DNA of 64,000 bases from Eshraghiella crossota (GCF_025148445.1 NZ_CP102270.1:2457324-2521323); one strand, 5' to 3'; counted from the stretch's first letter, positions 16,370 to 26,905 are shown. The notes: generated from the letters alone by a model not told the origin. A program made the numbers and translations.

Positions 16370-18040
16370 TCAGGCAGTGACCTGTTCCACCTCCGGGATG
16401 GGTTTGAGATTAAAATGAATTTCGATAGAAATGTGTCTTGTTTTATCTTCGTCAATGCGCTCATGCACGACGATTTCTTTGATTAAGCGGTTAAGGGTGG
16501 CTGCATCCAGCTCTGTGATGTTGGCGTATTCCTGAATGGCTTCCACCCATTGTTTTGCATCATTGGCAAGCTGGACTTCATCGGACAGCCGCTTTCTGCC
16601 CTCGGACACTTTTGTTTTAAGCTCCGTCTGCTCGGTCTGCGTCTTTTCCAGCATGGTGTTGAAGTTCTGCTCACTGATACGCCCTGCAATCATATCCTCA
16701 TAAAGCCGCATTACCATTTTGTCCAGAACCTCAATCCGTTCCTCGTCCCTTGTAAGGGAGCGTTCCATTGCTTCCCGCTGTTCCCGCTGCTCGGCTTCAC
16801 AGGTATTGGTCAGGCGGTCGGCAACCGCTTCTCCGTCCATCAGGGCAGCTCTGGCACATTCCCGGATTTTCCGCAGCACATGACTGTAAAGGGTGTCATA
16901 ATCAATCCGGTGCTGGGTGCAGTGGTTCTTTCCAAAGGCATTGTAGGTCTTGCAGGAGTAAATCCGCTGGGGATGTTTTGCGTTTGTGTAGCGTATCGTC
17001 AGCGACTTCCCACACTCGCCGCATTTTATCAGTCCGGCAAACAGGCTGATTTCATTGGTCTGCCCCGGACGCTGGCGGGATTTCAGCTTGTTCTGCACAA
17101 TATCAAAGCTCATGCGGTCAATCAGCGGTTCGTGCTGTCCCTCAACCACAACCCAGTCCTCCGGTTTCTTTTCCCCAATCGTGCCGATTTTGAAGCGGTA
17201 GTCTTTTTTCTGGGAAGCAATCGCCCCGGTGTAGACGGGATTCATCAAAAGGTCTTTGATAACGGAGAAGTCCCACATATACCGCCCGTTTTCCGGGTCT
17301 TTCTTTTCCCATTTGGTGCGGGTATTGCGAAGCCCCCGTTCCCGGTTCCACCATGTGGGGCAGGGGATTTTTTCTTCCTCCAGCCGTCTGCGGATATAGT
17401 TCGGACCATGACCGTTTAGGGCATATCCGAAAATCAGCCGCACAATCGGGGCGGTTTCCTCGTCAATGAGCAGATGGTTTTTGTCCTCCGGGTCTTTCCG
17501 ATACCCAAACGGGGCAAGACACCCGGTAAACTGTCCTTTCTGCGCTTTCAGAAGATAAGAGGAATGGACTTTCTTGGAAATATCCTTGCTGTACATCTCG
17601 TTCAGGATATTCTTGAACGGGGCAATGTCGTTGTTATCCCGTAAGGTGTCGATACCGTCATTCATGGCGATATAGCGCACCCCGTTTCTTGGGAAAAAGT
17701 CCTCAATCAAATGCCCGGTTTGCAGATAGTTACGCCCCAGTCGGCTGAGGTCTTTCGTGATAACAAGGTTGATTTGCCTGCGCTCAATGGATCTCAACAT
17801 TCTCTGTAAATCAGGACGCTCCATATTAAGACCTGTGAAGCCATCGTCCTGATAGACTGCCACAACCTCCCATCCCTGCTTTTCGCAGTATTTTTCCAGC
17901 ATATCACGCTGGTTTGCGATACTGGCACTTTCGCCTTGCAGGTCATCGTCCTTTGACAGTCTGCAATAGACCGCTGCACGATAGCCCCCGGCAAGTGCCG
18001 AACCGATTGTTCTGTATTCCATTTCGTTCATCATAGCCAT
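16370..18040 (-). CDS. Large serine recombinase, IME copy 2
   Basis: Same 556-residue protein as 5212-6882 (Ser29 nucleophile, Cys340/343/363/374 zinc ribbon), with no difference in the translation. Confidence 0.95.
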   Translation of the reverse strand: MAMMNEMEYRTIGSALAGGYRAAVYCRLSKDDDLQGESASIANQRDMLEKYCEKQGWEVVAVYQDDGFTGLNMERPDLQRMLRSIERRQINLVITKDLSRLGRNYLQTGHLIEDFFPRNGVRYIAMNDGIDTLRDNNDIAPFKNILNEMYSKDISKKVHSSYLLKAQKGQFTGCLAPFGYRKDPEDKNHLLIDEETAPIVRLIFGYALNGHGPNYIRRRLEEEKIPCPTWWNRERGLRNTRTKWEKKDPENGRYMWDFSVIKDLLMNPVYTGAIASQKKDYRFKIGTIGEKKPEDWVVVEGQHEPLIDRMSFDIVQNKLKSRQRPGQTNEISLFAGLIKCGECGKSLTIRYTNAKHPQRIYSCKTYNAFGKNHCTQHRIDYDTLYSHVLRKIRECARAALMDGEAVADRLTNTCEAEQREQREAMERSLTRDEERIEVLDKMVMRLYEDMIAGRISEQNFNTMLEKTQTEQTELKTKVSEGRKRLSDEVQLANDAKQWVEAIQEYANITELDAATLNRLIKEIVVHERIDEDKTRHISIEIHFNLKPIPEVEQVTA

Positions 18041-18238
18041 TTACCCACACAATCCAGACGGTATCCGGCTCTTTTGAACCTCATCTTCATTATACTTCAA
18101 TTCTTTCTTTTTAGCAAGATATTCTTTTGTATTTGTCTTGCCGTATTTCTGGGAAATCAGGCTGACGAACACATCGGTGGCGTCCAGCTCCCCGTCAAAT
18201 ACAGTGGTCACATGAATCTCTGTTTTGTTTTTTGCCAT
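18041..18238 (-). CDS. Small recombinase-coupled protein, IME copy 2
   Basis: Duplicate of the 65-residue protein at 6883-7080, again abutting the recombinase start. Confidence 0.7.
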   Translation of the reverse strand: MAKNKTEIHVTTVFDGELDATDVFVSLISQKYGKTNTKEYLAKKKELKYNEDEVQKSRIPSGLCG

Positions 18239-18282
18239 AGGCAGTTATCCTCCATACATGAAAATAGCCAGACAGAGGGTGT

Positions 18283-18470
18283 CGGCAACGAAGTCCGGCA
18301 ACGGGCTTCAAAAGACCTTGCAAACAATCTCAATCTGGCGGTGGTTACTATTTATACTTTTCTTTTATTTTTCTGTTGTTTTGGTTGTCATAGGGGAGAA
18401 AAGCCCGCAGTTATGGGTTTTTCCCCGGCAACCGGCTCGGCAACGGGATAGCAACGAAGTCGGCAACGGG
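18283..18470. repeat. CGGCAACG iteron-like cluster, IME copy 2
   Basis: Same six repeats as at 7125-7312, shifted by 11,158 bp. Confidence 0.5.
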
Positions 18471-18479
18471 CTGTCATTT

Positions 18480-19874
18480 TCAGAATGGAAGCTCCATCTG
18501 CTCCGTGACCTCCACAAAACCGTCCATAGATTTTTCGGGCGGGTTGTCGGTGTCCGTTGCCGGGATTTCACGCTCCCAGCCCTTTTGTCTGCCATATTCC
18601 GCAAACATTCTTGGATTGGAAAAGTAGTTCCACCCGGTAATGCACTGGTTCATTATCTCGTTGATTTCCCGGATTTCCCATTGCTTCGGCTCGTCAAAGG
18701 TGTGATTTAAGGCTTCCTTGTAGAGCTGCTTGGAACAGACCGTTTCCCCGGTGTACTTATCAAGGTAAGCCTGTATCATCCCGGCTTTGGTGTCCTCCGG
18801 CATAAAATCCCGCTGGTGTTCTTTGAGATACCGCTGCATGGCTGGGCTGAATGACAGCTTGTACCTGCCGCTTCGGTAAATCTCCATTGCTTCCGCCCAC
18901 ATCTGGCTGATATAGGCTCTGGAAGCGGCTTCGTCCTCCAAAATGTGAACCTCGGCTTGCTCCGGGTACACCATGACCGGGATAAATCGGCGGTTGCCGG
19001 AACGGTCAAGGGGGAGAAAGTCAAGGGCGTTGGAAGTACCGCCGAACACGCACTGACGGGGACGGTCTGCCGGGTGGGTTTCATAGGGTATCTTATAAAC
19101 CTCTTTCTGTCGGCTTAGAAAAGACTTGATTTCCTCAATGCTCTTGGCATTGGCGGTTGCCATCATTTCCGACATTTCAATTATCCAGTGACCTTGCAGC
19201 TTGCGGTACACGTTATCATCGTCCAGCTTCCGCAAATCATCGGAAAACCACTCGTCCCGGACTGCCAGCAGACGGAAGAAGGTGGACTTGCCAGCCCCCT
19301 GACCGCCTACCAGACACAGCATGATTTCAAACTTGCTTCCGGGCTTAAATGCCCTTGTAATCGCCCCCAAAAGAAACAGCTTTAGGGCTTCATAGGTGTA
19401 ATCGTCCACATCCGCCCCCAGAAAGTGCCGCAGACAGAAGCGGATGCGCTCCGTCCCGTCCCATGCAAGGCTGTTCAGAAAATCCCGGATGGGGTGGTAC
19501 TTATTCTCATTCGCCACAATCCCGATGGCGGTTTCAATCTTTTTCTCACTGGTCAGCCCGTAGGTTTCCTCCAGATAGAGAAGCAGATACTTCATGTCTG
19601 TATCGGTCAGGGCTGTGCTTTCTCTGTGAAAACCGATGGGCTTTATGATGTCCTTTCGGTCGGTCAGGATGTTATAGGCGATTGCCCCGGCAAGCACCGG
19701 GTCACGCTGGAATACGGTCAGGCAGTTCCGTATGCTCTGGCGGACACCGCCTTTCTCGGTGGTTTCCAGAGTTGCCTTTACTTCCTCAACGCTCTGGGGC
19801 GGCTGCATGGCGTTCATGGTGTTTTTTAGTTCTTGCTGCGTCTGCGGCGGCAAGCTCTGCCATTCGCTGTTCAA
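18480..19874 (-). CDS. VirE/VapE-family helicase, IME copy 2
   Basis: Duplicate of 7322-8716 with the same Walker A at residues 190-198 and TTG start. Confidence 0.9.
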   Translation of the reverse strand: MNSEWQSLPPQTQQELKNTMNAMQPPQSVEEVKATLETTEKGGVRQSIRNCLTVFQRDPVLAGAIAYNILTDRKDIIKPIGFHRESTALTDTDMKYLLLYLEETYGLTSEKKIETAIGIVANENKYHPIRDFLNSLAWDGTERIRFCLRHFLGADVDDYTYEALKLFLLGAITRAFKPGSKFEIMLCLVGGQGAGKSTFFRLLAVRDEWFSDDLRKLDDDNVYRKLQGHWIIEMSEMMATANAKSIEEIKSFLSRQKEVYKIPYETHPADRPRQCVFGGTSNALDFLPLDRSGNRRFIPVMVYPEQAEVHILEDEAASRAYISQMWAEAMEIYRSGRYKLSFSPAMQRYLKEHQRDFMPEDTKAGMIQAYLDKYTGETVCSKQLYKEALNHTFDEPKQWEIREINEIMNQCITGWNYFSNPRMFAEYGRQKGWEREIPATDTDNPPEKSMDGFVEVTEQMELPF

Positions 19875-20430
19875 GCTGTATCACATCCTTTCCATGTTCC
19901 GTAATCAGTGAAGCGATTTCCTCCGTATCCCCAAACAGCAGCACATCCAGCAGATATTCCACATGGGCTTGCTTCTGCAAGGCTTCCACGAACCGGGGAT
20001 GAAACGCTTCCTCCGGGGAGTGCGGGGCATAGTCGGTTTTCCATACCCGTAAGAGGTGTAGATAATCGGCAAGGACACGGAAGCAATGTGCCTTTGCTTC
20101 CCGGAACTGTTCTTCCGGGGATTTCTGCCGGGGCTTGGGCTTCCTTGCCCTGCCCGGTGGCTTCCAGTCCTCATAGGCAAGCCCGAAGTCACTCGCCAAC
20201 TGTGCGGCGGCTTCCTTTTTCCCCAGCCCGTACAGGGCAGCTACAAAATCAATCACATCCCCATCTGCACCACATCCGAAGCAGTGGAAACGCTTGTCCA
20301 GCTTCATGCTGGGGGTCTTATCGTTGTGGAACGGGCAGCAAGCCATCCCGTTTCTGTTTACCCGGATTCCGTAATGCTCCGCAGCCTGTCTTGTCGTAAC
20401 GGACTGCTTCACAGCTTCAAATACATTCAA
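19786..20430 (-). CDS. CHC2 primase, IME copy 2
   Basis: Duplicate of 8628-9272; TTG start after AAGGAGG, overlapping the helicase gene by 89 bp. Confidence 0.85.
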   Translation of the reverse strand: MNVFEAVKQSVTTRQAAEHYGIRVNRNGMACCPFHNDKTPSMKLDKRFHCFGCGADGDVIDFVAALYGLGKKEAAAQLASDFGLAYEDWKPPGRARKPKPRQKSPEEQFREAKAHCFRVLADYLHLLRVWKTDYAPHSPEEAFHPRFVEALQKQAHVEYLLDVLLFGDTEEIASLITEHGKDVIQLEQRMAELAAADAARTKKHHERHAAAPER

Positions 20431-20442
20431 ATCAATTCCTCC

Positions 20443-20494
20443 TTGTAAAAAAGAAAAGGCACTTATCATTCTCAATCTGAAAATGGCAAGTGCC
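20443..20494 (-). terminator. Terminator-like hairpin before primase, IME copy 2
   Basis: Copy of the GGCACTT/AAGTGCC hairpin with T-rich tail at 9285-9336. Confidence 0.6.
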
Positions 20495-20496
20495 TG

Positions 20497-22071
20497 TTAA
20501 AGTTCCATATCCTGTTGTTTGTGTTTCGTCTGCGCCGGGGCGTTTTTCTGTGCTCTCTTCTCGTCAGCCTTATCCTGCAAGACTTCTTTGAGGGGCTGCT
20601 TCTTGGGCGGCTCTTTGCTTTCCTCTGTGCCGGGTGTGGCTTTCCGTACCCAGTAGCGGATGTCCCACAGCTTCTTCAAATCTTCCTGCACCTCGGTCAA
20701 CGGTACTTTCAAGTCTGCGATTTCGTCCACAAGCTTCGCCTGTTCCTGCAAAAGCTCCTTTTTCGTGCTGTCCTTATCGTCCGGGTGCTTGGCAAGGTAG
20801 GCACTGGCTTTCTCAAACCGGGCAACCTCCGGGTGTTCCAGCTTGAATTTTTCCTTAGTTTTCTTGAAAAATATCTTCTGGTATTTCTCATAAACGGGCT
20901 TACATTCCTTACAGTCCGTCCGGGCGGCAAGGATAGCGTCAATCACGTTGCTGCGGGTTTCCTTTGGCTTCATCTGCTTTCGGTAGTCGGCGGCAGATTT
21001 CCCGGACGTTTCTATAAAGTTTTCCAAATCCTCCACGGTGGAAAGTCCCTTTCTCTGGAGATAGGACAGGGCTTCGCTGACTGCCTTTAAGTCTTTGGAA
21101 GTCCCCCGGCTTTGTCCCGCCCGTGTCCAGCTGCTCCGTTCTGCCTTTCGTATCTCCATATACTTCATCAGCAGATTGGGAAGAAAGACCGCTTCCTCCG
21201 CAGCTTTTTGGGCAAGCAGTTCATTCCGCTTTTCGCTAAGCTCCGCAATCCAGCCTTTGAGATTTTTAATAAGCTGCCGGATGGACTTCATCAAACTATT
21301 GGCGGCTTTGATTTCTCGGTTCAGGTTGCCGATGTTCGTCTGAATCCCACGCTTTTCCATCTGCCGGACAGCAGCCCCTTCATGGACGGTAGGGATAATA
21401 TCAAGCCCCTGTCTTTCGTAAGAACGGAGATCTACTCGTTCCGGGCGGTTGTTGGCTTCCAGATAGTGGTTTTGGATGACCTCCCATTCATGCCGCCAGA
21501 TTTCGCCATATTTGCGGTCGTTCCAGTCAACCGTATCTTCCTTGTGGCTTTTCCACCTGCCGGACGGGAGCTTGATTCGTTCCCCGTTCTTATCAAGTTC
21601 ATAGACCTTGCGGCTCTTGGGAAGCCATTTCCCACGCTCATCCATTGCCCGCATGGTCAGCATGACATGGGCGTGTGGGTTTCCGTCCCCTTTGTCATGG
21701 ATGGCAAAATCCACGCACATTCCTTTGGAAACAAACTGCTGGCGGCAGAAATCCCGTACAAGGGCGGCGTACTGGTCGGGCGGTATCTCTCTGGGAATGG
21801 AAAGCACCCACCGCCTTGCAAGCTGGGAGTTCCATTGCTTCTCAACAGCTTCGGCAGCGTTCCAGAGGGTGTTGCGGTCTGTGTACTCCTGGGGAGCGTT
21901 TGCCGGGAGCAGGATTTCATTGTGGACGATACCACGCTTTTCCGGGTAGTGTTTTACTTCCTGGTCATATTCACAGAACAGCTTTTCGCCGCTCTGGTAA
22001 GCAGCGGCGGCAACCGCAGACTGGCGGTGGCTGCGCTGCACAATAGAGATTTCGTTGTGTGGACAGGGCAT
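20497..22071 (-). CDS. mobA: MobA/MobL relaxase, IME copy 2
   Basis: Duplicate of 9339-10913 with Tyr25 and the His125/His133/His135 set intact. Confidence 0.92.
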   Translation of the reverse strand: MPCPHNEISIVQRSHRQSAVAAAAYQSGEKLFCEYDQEVKHYPEKRGIVHNEILLPANAPQEYTDRNTLWNAAEAVEKQWNSQLARRWVLSIPREIPPDQYAALVRDFCRQQFVSKGMCVDFAIHDKGDGNPHAHVMLTMRAMDERGKWLPKSRKVYELDKNGERIKLPSGRWKSHKEDTVDWNDRKYGEIWRHEWEVIQNHYLEANNRPERVDLRSYERQGLDIIPTVHEGAAVRQMEKRGIQTNIGNLNREIKAANSLMKSIRQLIKNLKGWIAELSEKRNELLAQKAAEEAVFLPNLLMKYMEIRKAERSSWTRAGQSRGTSKDLKAVSEALSYLQRKGLSTVEDLENFIETSGKSAADYRKQMKPKETRSNVIDAILAARTDCKECKPVYEKYQKIFFKKTKEKFKLEHPEVARFEKASAYLAKHPDDKDSTKKELLQEQAKLVDEIADLKVPLTEVQEDLKKLWDIRYWVRKATPGTEESKEPPKKQPLKEVLQDKADEKRAQKNAPAQTKHKQQDMEL

Positions 22072-22102
22072 TTTGTGTTCCTCCTTTCCGTTTTTGGACA
22101 TA

Positions 22103-22135
22103 GAAAAAGCAGGATACCTTTTCAGATTTCCTGCT
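22103..22135 (-). terminator. Terminator hairpin before relaxase, IME copy 2
   Basis: Copy of the AGCAGGA/TCCTGCT stem with T-run at 10945-10977. Confidence 0.7.
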
Positions 22136-22174
22136 TGTTGTGCCGCTGGGGGCGGCGGGTATTTAGTAATACAT

Positions 22175-22591
22175 TTACATAGTTTTGTGCAAGTACCAAA
22201 GTCGCACAATAAATACAATTTGTCCAATAGCATAAGCCCCAATAATAGTGAAACATGGGACTACTGTCATATATCCGGTGAAAATCAAAGCAAAAATAGA
22301 AACAGCAATCGTAACATTCATTACCTTGAAGCCACTTGCCATAGCAGCATTACTAAGCGAAATATTTCTCTCGTCATTTTCCTCTATTTCCATTTCTTTG
22401 GTTTTCTTAACGAACAAGTCGCACACACCAGATACAATCAGCAAAATTCCAATGAGAGATGTACCTACTACTATTAAGTCGGGACGTGGCACAGGTATTA
22501 TTTCATGTACTCCCAAACCGTATGTTAGCAATCCTCCCAGTAGAATAATCATTCCTGTAACTGTCATTAAAATCAACAACCTTTTTTTCAT
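22175..22591 (-). CDS. Four-helix membrane protein, IME copy 2
   Basis: Duplicate of 11017-11433, two bases after the XRE gene stop. Confidence 0.8.
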   Translation of the reverse strand: MKKRLLILMTVTGMIILLGGLLTYGLGVHEIIPVPRPDLIVVGTSLIGILLIVSGVCDLFVKKTKEMEIEENDERNISLSNAAMASGFKVMNVTIAVSIFALIFTGYMTVVPCFTIIGAYAIGQIVFIVRLWYLHKTM

Positions 22592-22593
22592 AA

Positions 22594-22791
22594 TCAATCC
22601 TCCTCGTAAATAAAAATTTCTTCAATACTCATGTTGAAATATCTGGCAATCTTAAATGCCAACTGAATAGATGGGTTATAGCGTCCGTTTTCCAAAGAGC
22701 CGATGGTCTGTCGTGATACTTCCAATGCATTTGCTAAATCTTCTTGCTTTATGCCTCGTTGCTTTCGTAATTCTTCCAGGCGATTTTTCAT
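22594..22791 (-). CDS. Small XRE repressor, IME copy 2
   Basis: Duplicate of 11436-11633. Confidence 0.9.
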   Translation of the reverse strand: MKNRLEELRKQRGIKQEDLANALEVSRQTIGSLENGRYNPSIQLAFKIARYFNMSIEEIFIYEED

Positions 22792-22807
22792 GTCATCCTC
22801 CTCTCTT

Positions 22808-22873
22808 ATGGAAAGTTAACTTTCCATGCTTCCATTATATCACATAGTTCTTTTATGTCAAGTTAGCTTTCCA
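22808..22873 (-). promoter_or_regulatory. Promoter and operators of XRE cassette, IME copy 2
   Basis: Copy of 11650-11715: consensus -35/-10 with the 20-bp palindrome at 22808-22827. Confidence 0.8.
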
Positions 22874-23062
22874 TTTGCATTATATTTTATGAAACTTATC
22901 GGCTGGGAACAGCTTGCAACGCAAGGTGTCCCCAGATGGCAAGTCCACAAAAGGGTAGCTGGCGGCAGCCAGCGCAGGGGAAGCGTAGCGTCCCCTGTAT
23001 GATTTGGAGCAGACCTTGACTGCGGAAAATCACAGCCCTCCGGCAAGGAGCCTTCGGAGAAC

Positions 23063-23116
23063 GCAATGCACCAACCTCTGGGTGGTGTATAATTGCGCCC
23101 TTAGTAAACTAAGGGG
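23063..23116. other. oriT: Putative oriT, IME copy 2
   Basis: Copy of the hairpin and GCGCCCTTA nic-like core described at 11905-11958. Confidence 0.65.
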
Positions 23117-23405
23117 TTTCCGGCTTCTCCCGTTCCAGCAGTTTTTTCAATAGTTCCTGCGTGTCCTGCCTGTGAAAAATGAGTTTCAACAACAGCATGA
23201 CATCATCATCTGTCAGGCGTTCCGGCTCTTGCAGAAAACTTTCCAGCATACCGCCACGGGTACAGAGCCGGTGCGTTCGTTCCTTTCGGGTAAGCTGCTT
23301 TAACTGGTACTGCAATGCCTTTTCATCATTGATGGCTTTCCGCAGTTTCTTTTCGCTTTTCTCCAGCTCCCAGTTGAGTTTTTCCAGCTTTGAGGTCTCA
23401 GGCAA
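23109..23405 (-). CDS. DUF3847 protein, IME copy 2
   Basis: Duplicate of 11951-12247, TTG start. Confidence 0.75.
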   Translation of the reverse strand: MPETSKLEKLNWELEKSEKKLRKAINDEKALQYQLKQLTRKERTHRLCTRGGMLESFLQEPERLTDDDVMLLLKLIFHRQDTQELLKKLLEREKPETP

Positions 23406-23739
23406 GGGCAGCGTCCTCCTTTCCCGGTATCAGTACATAAATCCGGTTTGGTTCTCCCACGCCCTGACGCACCCGCATGATAAGCCCAGCGGTTTCCAGT
23501 TCATTCAGAGAACGCTTGACCGTCATGGAGTTGCGGGACAGGACTGTAGCAATGGCTGTGACAGGGAAGCAGACAAACAGGATTCCGTTTTCGTCCTCCT
23601 GCCCTTTGGATAGCATAGCGTCCAGCATCCGGCAGTACATGACCTTTGCGGTGCTGCTGACTGGAAATCCTGTCAACGCTATGGGAAATGGCATACACGG
23701 CGGCAATGGTGTGTCTATCGTCATAAATTCAAAATTCAT
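23398..23739 (-). CDS. Winged-helix RepA-like protein, IME copy 2
   Basis: Duplicate of 12240-12581. Confidence 0.75.
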   Translation of the reverse strand: MNFEFMTIDTPLPPCMPFPIALTGFPVSSTAKVMYCRMLDAMLSKGQEDENGILFVCFPVTAIATVLSRNSMTVKRSLNELETAGLIMRVRQGVGEPNRIYVLIPGKEDAALA

Positions 23740-23924
23740 TCGGTGTGTTCCTCCTTTTTCTTTGCTCGTTTGGATAAATAACGGGGGCAGTCAACCACAA
23801 CCGCCCGGAAGCTCTGCCTGCACCCATGCTGGCATTTCCGGCATAATTCGTTGTAAGTGACACGCCCCCGGTCATTGAGGTAAAAGGAAAGCTCATGCTT
23901 CCTCTTTTTGCTCATTCTCGGCAT
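23736..23924 (-). CDS. Small Cys-rich basic protein, IME copy 2
   Basis: Duplicate of 12578-12766. Confidence 0.65.
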   Translation of the reverse strand: MPRMSKKRKHELSFYLNDRGRVTYNELCRKCQHGCRQSFRAVVVDCPRYLSKRAKKKEEHTE

Positions 23925-24330
23925 ATTGCGCTTCCTCCCGTTTTTGTGTATGGTTTCGGGGCGATTTTCGGCAAAATTACGGTCATAGAGCCGCTTAAAA
24001 TCTCCCGAAGTATCAGCGATAGGGTAGACTATCCCCCTATCAGATTGTCGTGTTTCGGTATCATTTCGGTGTCAGTTCGCCAGTTCTCCCCGGTGTCGTT
24101 CCTCCCCTGAATCTCACAGCGGCGTATCGCTCCCTTTGGTACGCTCGTTTCGGTCAGGGTTCCTCCATATCCCTGCCAAAAGTCATGGCGCTACATCGCC
24201 GGGGAAGCATATCCCACACAGGCTGGTCATTCGATTGGAATAATCCATCGATGAACTACCTGTATCATAGAACATTTTTGTGCCCTGTGCCGTATATCCA
24301 CAAAGTAGGAATCAGGGGGAAAATCAGAAA

Positions 24331-24360
24331 TTTCCACGATTGCGGAAAGTGTGATATAAT
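24331..24360 (+). promoter_or_regulatory. Promoter of plus-strand XRE gene, IME copy 2
   Basis: Copy of 13173-13202 (TATAAT at 24355-24360). Confidence 0.55.
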
Positions 24361-24406
24361 CCAGTTAAACGGCAGAAATAAAACCACCGGAAAGGAGCGT
24401 GCGCCC

Positions 24407-25213
24407 ATGAAAGTTGCAACAAGCATACAGGAACGCCTTTGGGAACTCCGCAAAGACAAAGGCTTAAATCTGGAAGAACTATCAAAGCTGACGGGCATTT
24501 CTAAATCAGCCCTTGGCAGTTATGAAAAAGAGGATTATAAGGAAATCAATCATGGCAACCTTATCACGCTGGCAGACTTCTATGGGGTTTCCGTCGATTA
24601 TCTGCTGTGCCGGACAGAGAACAGGGAGCAGATCAACACGCCACTGACGGAGCTGCATTTGAACGATGAGATGGTGGCACTGCTGAAAAGCGGTCGGATT
24701 AACAACCGTCTGCTCTGCGAACTTGCCACCCATAAGGACTTTATCAAGTTTCTTGCGGACATTGAGATTTATGTGGACGGGATTGCCACCATGCAAATCC
24801 AAAATCTCAACTCCCTTGTTGATACCGTCCGGCATGAAATTATTGAACGGTATCGCCCCGGCGAAGATGACCCGCATTTGAAGGTGCTGCAAGCCGCACA
24901 TATCAGTGATGATGAGTATTTCAGTCACATGGTTCTGGATGACCTCAACCTGATTATCCGGGATATTCGGGAATTCCACAAAAAGGACAGCGAGAGTGCG
25001 CCCCAAACTACCGTTGCCGATGAACTGAAAGAAAATCTGGAAGCGGTCGAAAATTTCAAGGGCAGTCGAGATGAAAAACTGGTTATCCTTTACTGCAAGC
25101 AGCTTGGTATCAACTATAAAAACCTGTCAGAAGAAGAATTTCGCTGGTTCATTCGTATTCTCAAAAAATCAAAGAAAATGGGAACGCCTATCAGCCAGAG
25201 GAAAAAACGGTAA
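24407..25213 (+). CDS. XRE-family regulator, IME copy 2
   Basis: Duplicate of the 268-residue regulator at 13249-14055. Confidence 0.85.
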   Translation: MKVATSIQERLWELRKDKGLNLEELSKLTGISKSALGSYEKEDYKEINHGNLITLADFYGVSVDYLLCRTENREQINTPLTELHLNDEMVALLKSGRINNRLLCELATHKDFIKFLADIEIYVDGIATMQIQNLNSLVDTVRHEIIERYRPGEDDPHLKVLQAAHISDDEYFSHMVLDDLNLIIRDIREFHKKDSESAPQTTVADELKENLEAVENFKGSRDEKLVILYCKQLGINYKNLSEEEFRWFIRILKKSKKMGTPISQRKKR

Positions 25214-25216
25214 AGG

Positions 25217-25262
25217 AAAACCGCTGTTGCATGGTTTGTTGGATTCCATGTAGCAGCGGTTT
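25217..25262 (+). terminator. Terminator after plus-strand XRE gene, IME copy 2
   Basis: Copy of the long hairpin at 14059-14104. Confidence 0.75.
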
Positions 25263-25274
25263 GTGCTGTGGTTA

Positions 25275-26237
25275 TTATTTCATTCGTTTTCTTAATATTC
25301 GGCGATAATTTGTTTCTCCCTTTGGTGCGTCCTGTATAATTTCCAACACACCATCTTCAAGCATTTTATCAATGCGATTGGAAATCCATACATCACTAAT
25401 TCCAAGTTGATATTTTCCTAAAACATTACCTATGACAATAGCCATTTTGAATTGCTCTGGCTGTTCCGCAATTTCACGAAGAATGAAACTATCATATATA
25501 TCTTCTGAAACGCTTTGCAATTTACCATTTAACATTGCACGCAAAGGTGCATTTTCATTTTGAAGTTGATTCCATTTCATAGTACAAGCTGAAAGAAATA
25601 CAGGATTAGCTTTCTCTTGTAGAGTTATATAGTTTCCCCATTCGCCAGGAGAGACCTCGCCCCATGCTATTTTGGATGTCATAGTATTTTCTTTTCCATA
25701 TTCCCATGTAGGTAACTTAACCAAATAAATTGTTGTCTGGCAGTTTAATGGTTGAAGTTGTTTCATAAGCCAATACATACCACAAAGCTCATCTGGATTA
25801 TAGCTATACCAAATGCGAATTTCTTCCCCAGCTACATATCGTTCAATCACTGAGGTCAATGTAGTTTTAATTTTCTGTATTTTTTCTTCAACCTGATAAT
25901 CTAAATCCTCTACAAAGCAGACAGACAGCATTTTCTTGAAAATATTTTTCCGCTGTTCGCCAATTCCATTATCAGAAATATCTCCCACACTAAGAACCAT
26001 ATCAAAACAATAAACATCACTGCTCTTGCCTCCCAATGGAATAGCATTCTCCCAAGCAATGCGTTCTTGTTCCTGTGCTTGAAGCTGTGCCTTTTTCATT
26101 TCATCTGAAGATGGAACACTCCCGTCTTCGTGCCTCATAAATATTGAAACAGCACTTCCTCTATACTTTCCCTTGCCGTAAGTTTGGGCAATTTTCAAAC
26201 TTCCACAGGCACTTTCACCAAATACAATTTCAATCAT
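25275..26237 (-). CDS. DUF1835/DUF3658-type cargo protein, IME copy 2
   Basis: Duplicate of 14117-15079. Confidence 0.65.
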   Translation of the reverse strand: MIEIVFGESACGSLKIAQTYGKGKYRGSAVSIFMRHEDGSVPSSDEMKKAQLQAQEQERIAWENAIPLGGKSSDVYCFDMVLSVGDISDNGIGEQRKNIFKKMLSVCFVEDLDYQVEEKIQKIKTTLTSVIERYVAGEEIRIWYSYNPDELCGMYWLMKQLQPLNCQTTIYLVKLPTWEYGKENTMTSKIAWGEVSPGEWGNYITLQEKANPVFLSACTMKWNQLQNENAPLRAMLNGKLQSVSEDIYDSFILREIAEQPEQFKMAIVIGNVLGKYQLGISDVWISNRIDKMLEDGVLEIIQDAPKGETNYRRILRKRMK

Positions 26238-26266
26238 CTTATATACCTCCGATTTAATTGCTCCCG

Positions 26267-26644
26267 TTATGAATAAATCATCTCATACAAAACAATTTCT
26301 TCTGCCCTGTTGTGAATGTTATTGCAACGCTGCACCCATTCCATTTGTCGGGTACACTTCAATTCCTCTGTCACGCCCTCGGTAGCTTTCATCTGCTCCA
26401 TGATAGTGTCTAACCGTTTTTGTGCCTGTTCATTCAGGTCTGCAAGATATGTCAACAATTCTCCGGTCAGTATCAATGTATTCAATCTGGCTGGGTGGAC
26501 TTCTCTTAAATATTCCCGGTGCATTCGTCCGTACTTTCCGATAGGGCGGTGTTCCTCCGGCAGTTTCAAGCCTGGAATGTAGTAATCTCCGACAAGGATA
26601 TAATCAATTCCGTTTTCCGTTATTCTTGGTTTCAATTCGCTCAT
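26267..26644 (-). CDS. tnpV: TnpV, IME copy 2
   Basis: Duplicate of 15109-15486. Confidence 0.88.
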   Translation of the reverse strand: MSELKPRITENGIDYILVGDYYIPGLKLPEEHRPIGKYGRMHREYLREVHPARLNTLILTGELLTYLADLNEQAQKRLDTIMEQMKATEGVTEELKCTRQMEWVQRCNNIHNRAEEIVLYEMIYS

Positions 26645-26876
26645 GTTCCTTACCTCCTGTGGAAGCAGGCTCGTCTGGTACTAACTCAATCACATCAGTA
26701 ATCTCACAATTCAGAGTTTCACAGATACGGGCTAATGTATCCATGCTGATGTGCTTTCCCTCTTTGCTCATGTTGGCAATCATATTTGTTGTCATACCAG
26801 CAGCAAGCCTTAAATCCTCTTTTCTCATATCACGCTCTAACAGTGTGTGCCAGAGTGGTTTATAGCTGATGTGCAT
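26604..26876 (-). CDS. XRE regulator near right end, IME copy 2
   Basis: Duplicate of 15446-15718. Confidence 0.85.
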   Translation of the reverse strand: MHISYKPLWHTLLERDMRKEDLRLAAGMTTNMIANMSKEGKHISMDTLARICETLNCEITDVIELVPDEPASTGGKEHERIETKNNGKRN

Positions 26877-26905
26877 ATTGTTTTCCTGCCTTTCTATCCA
26901 TACCA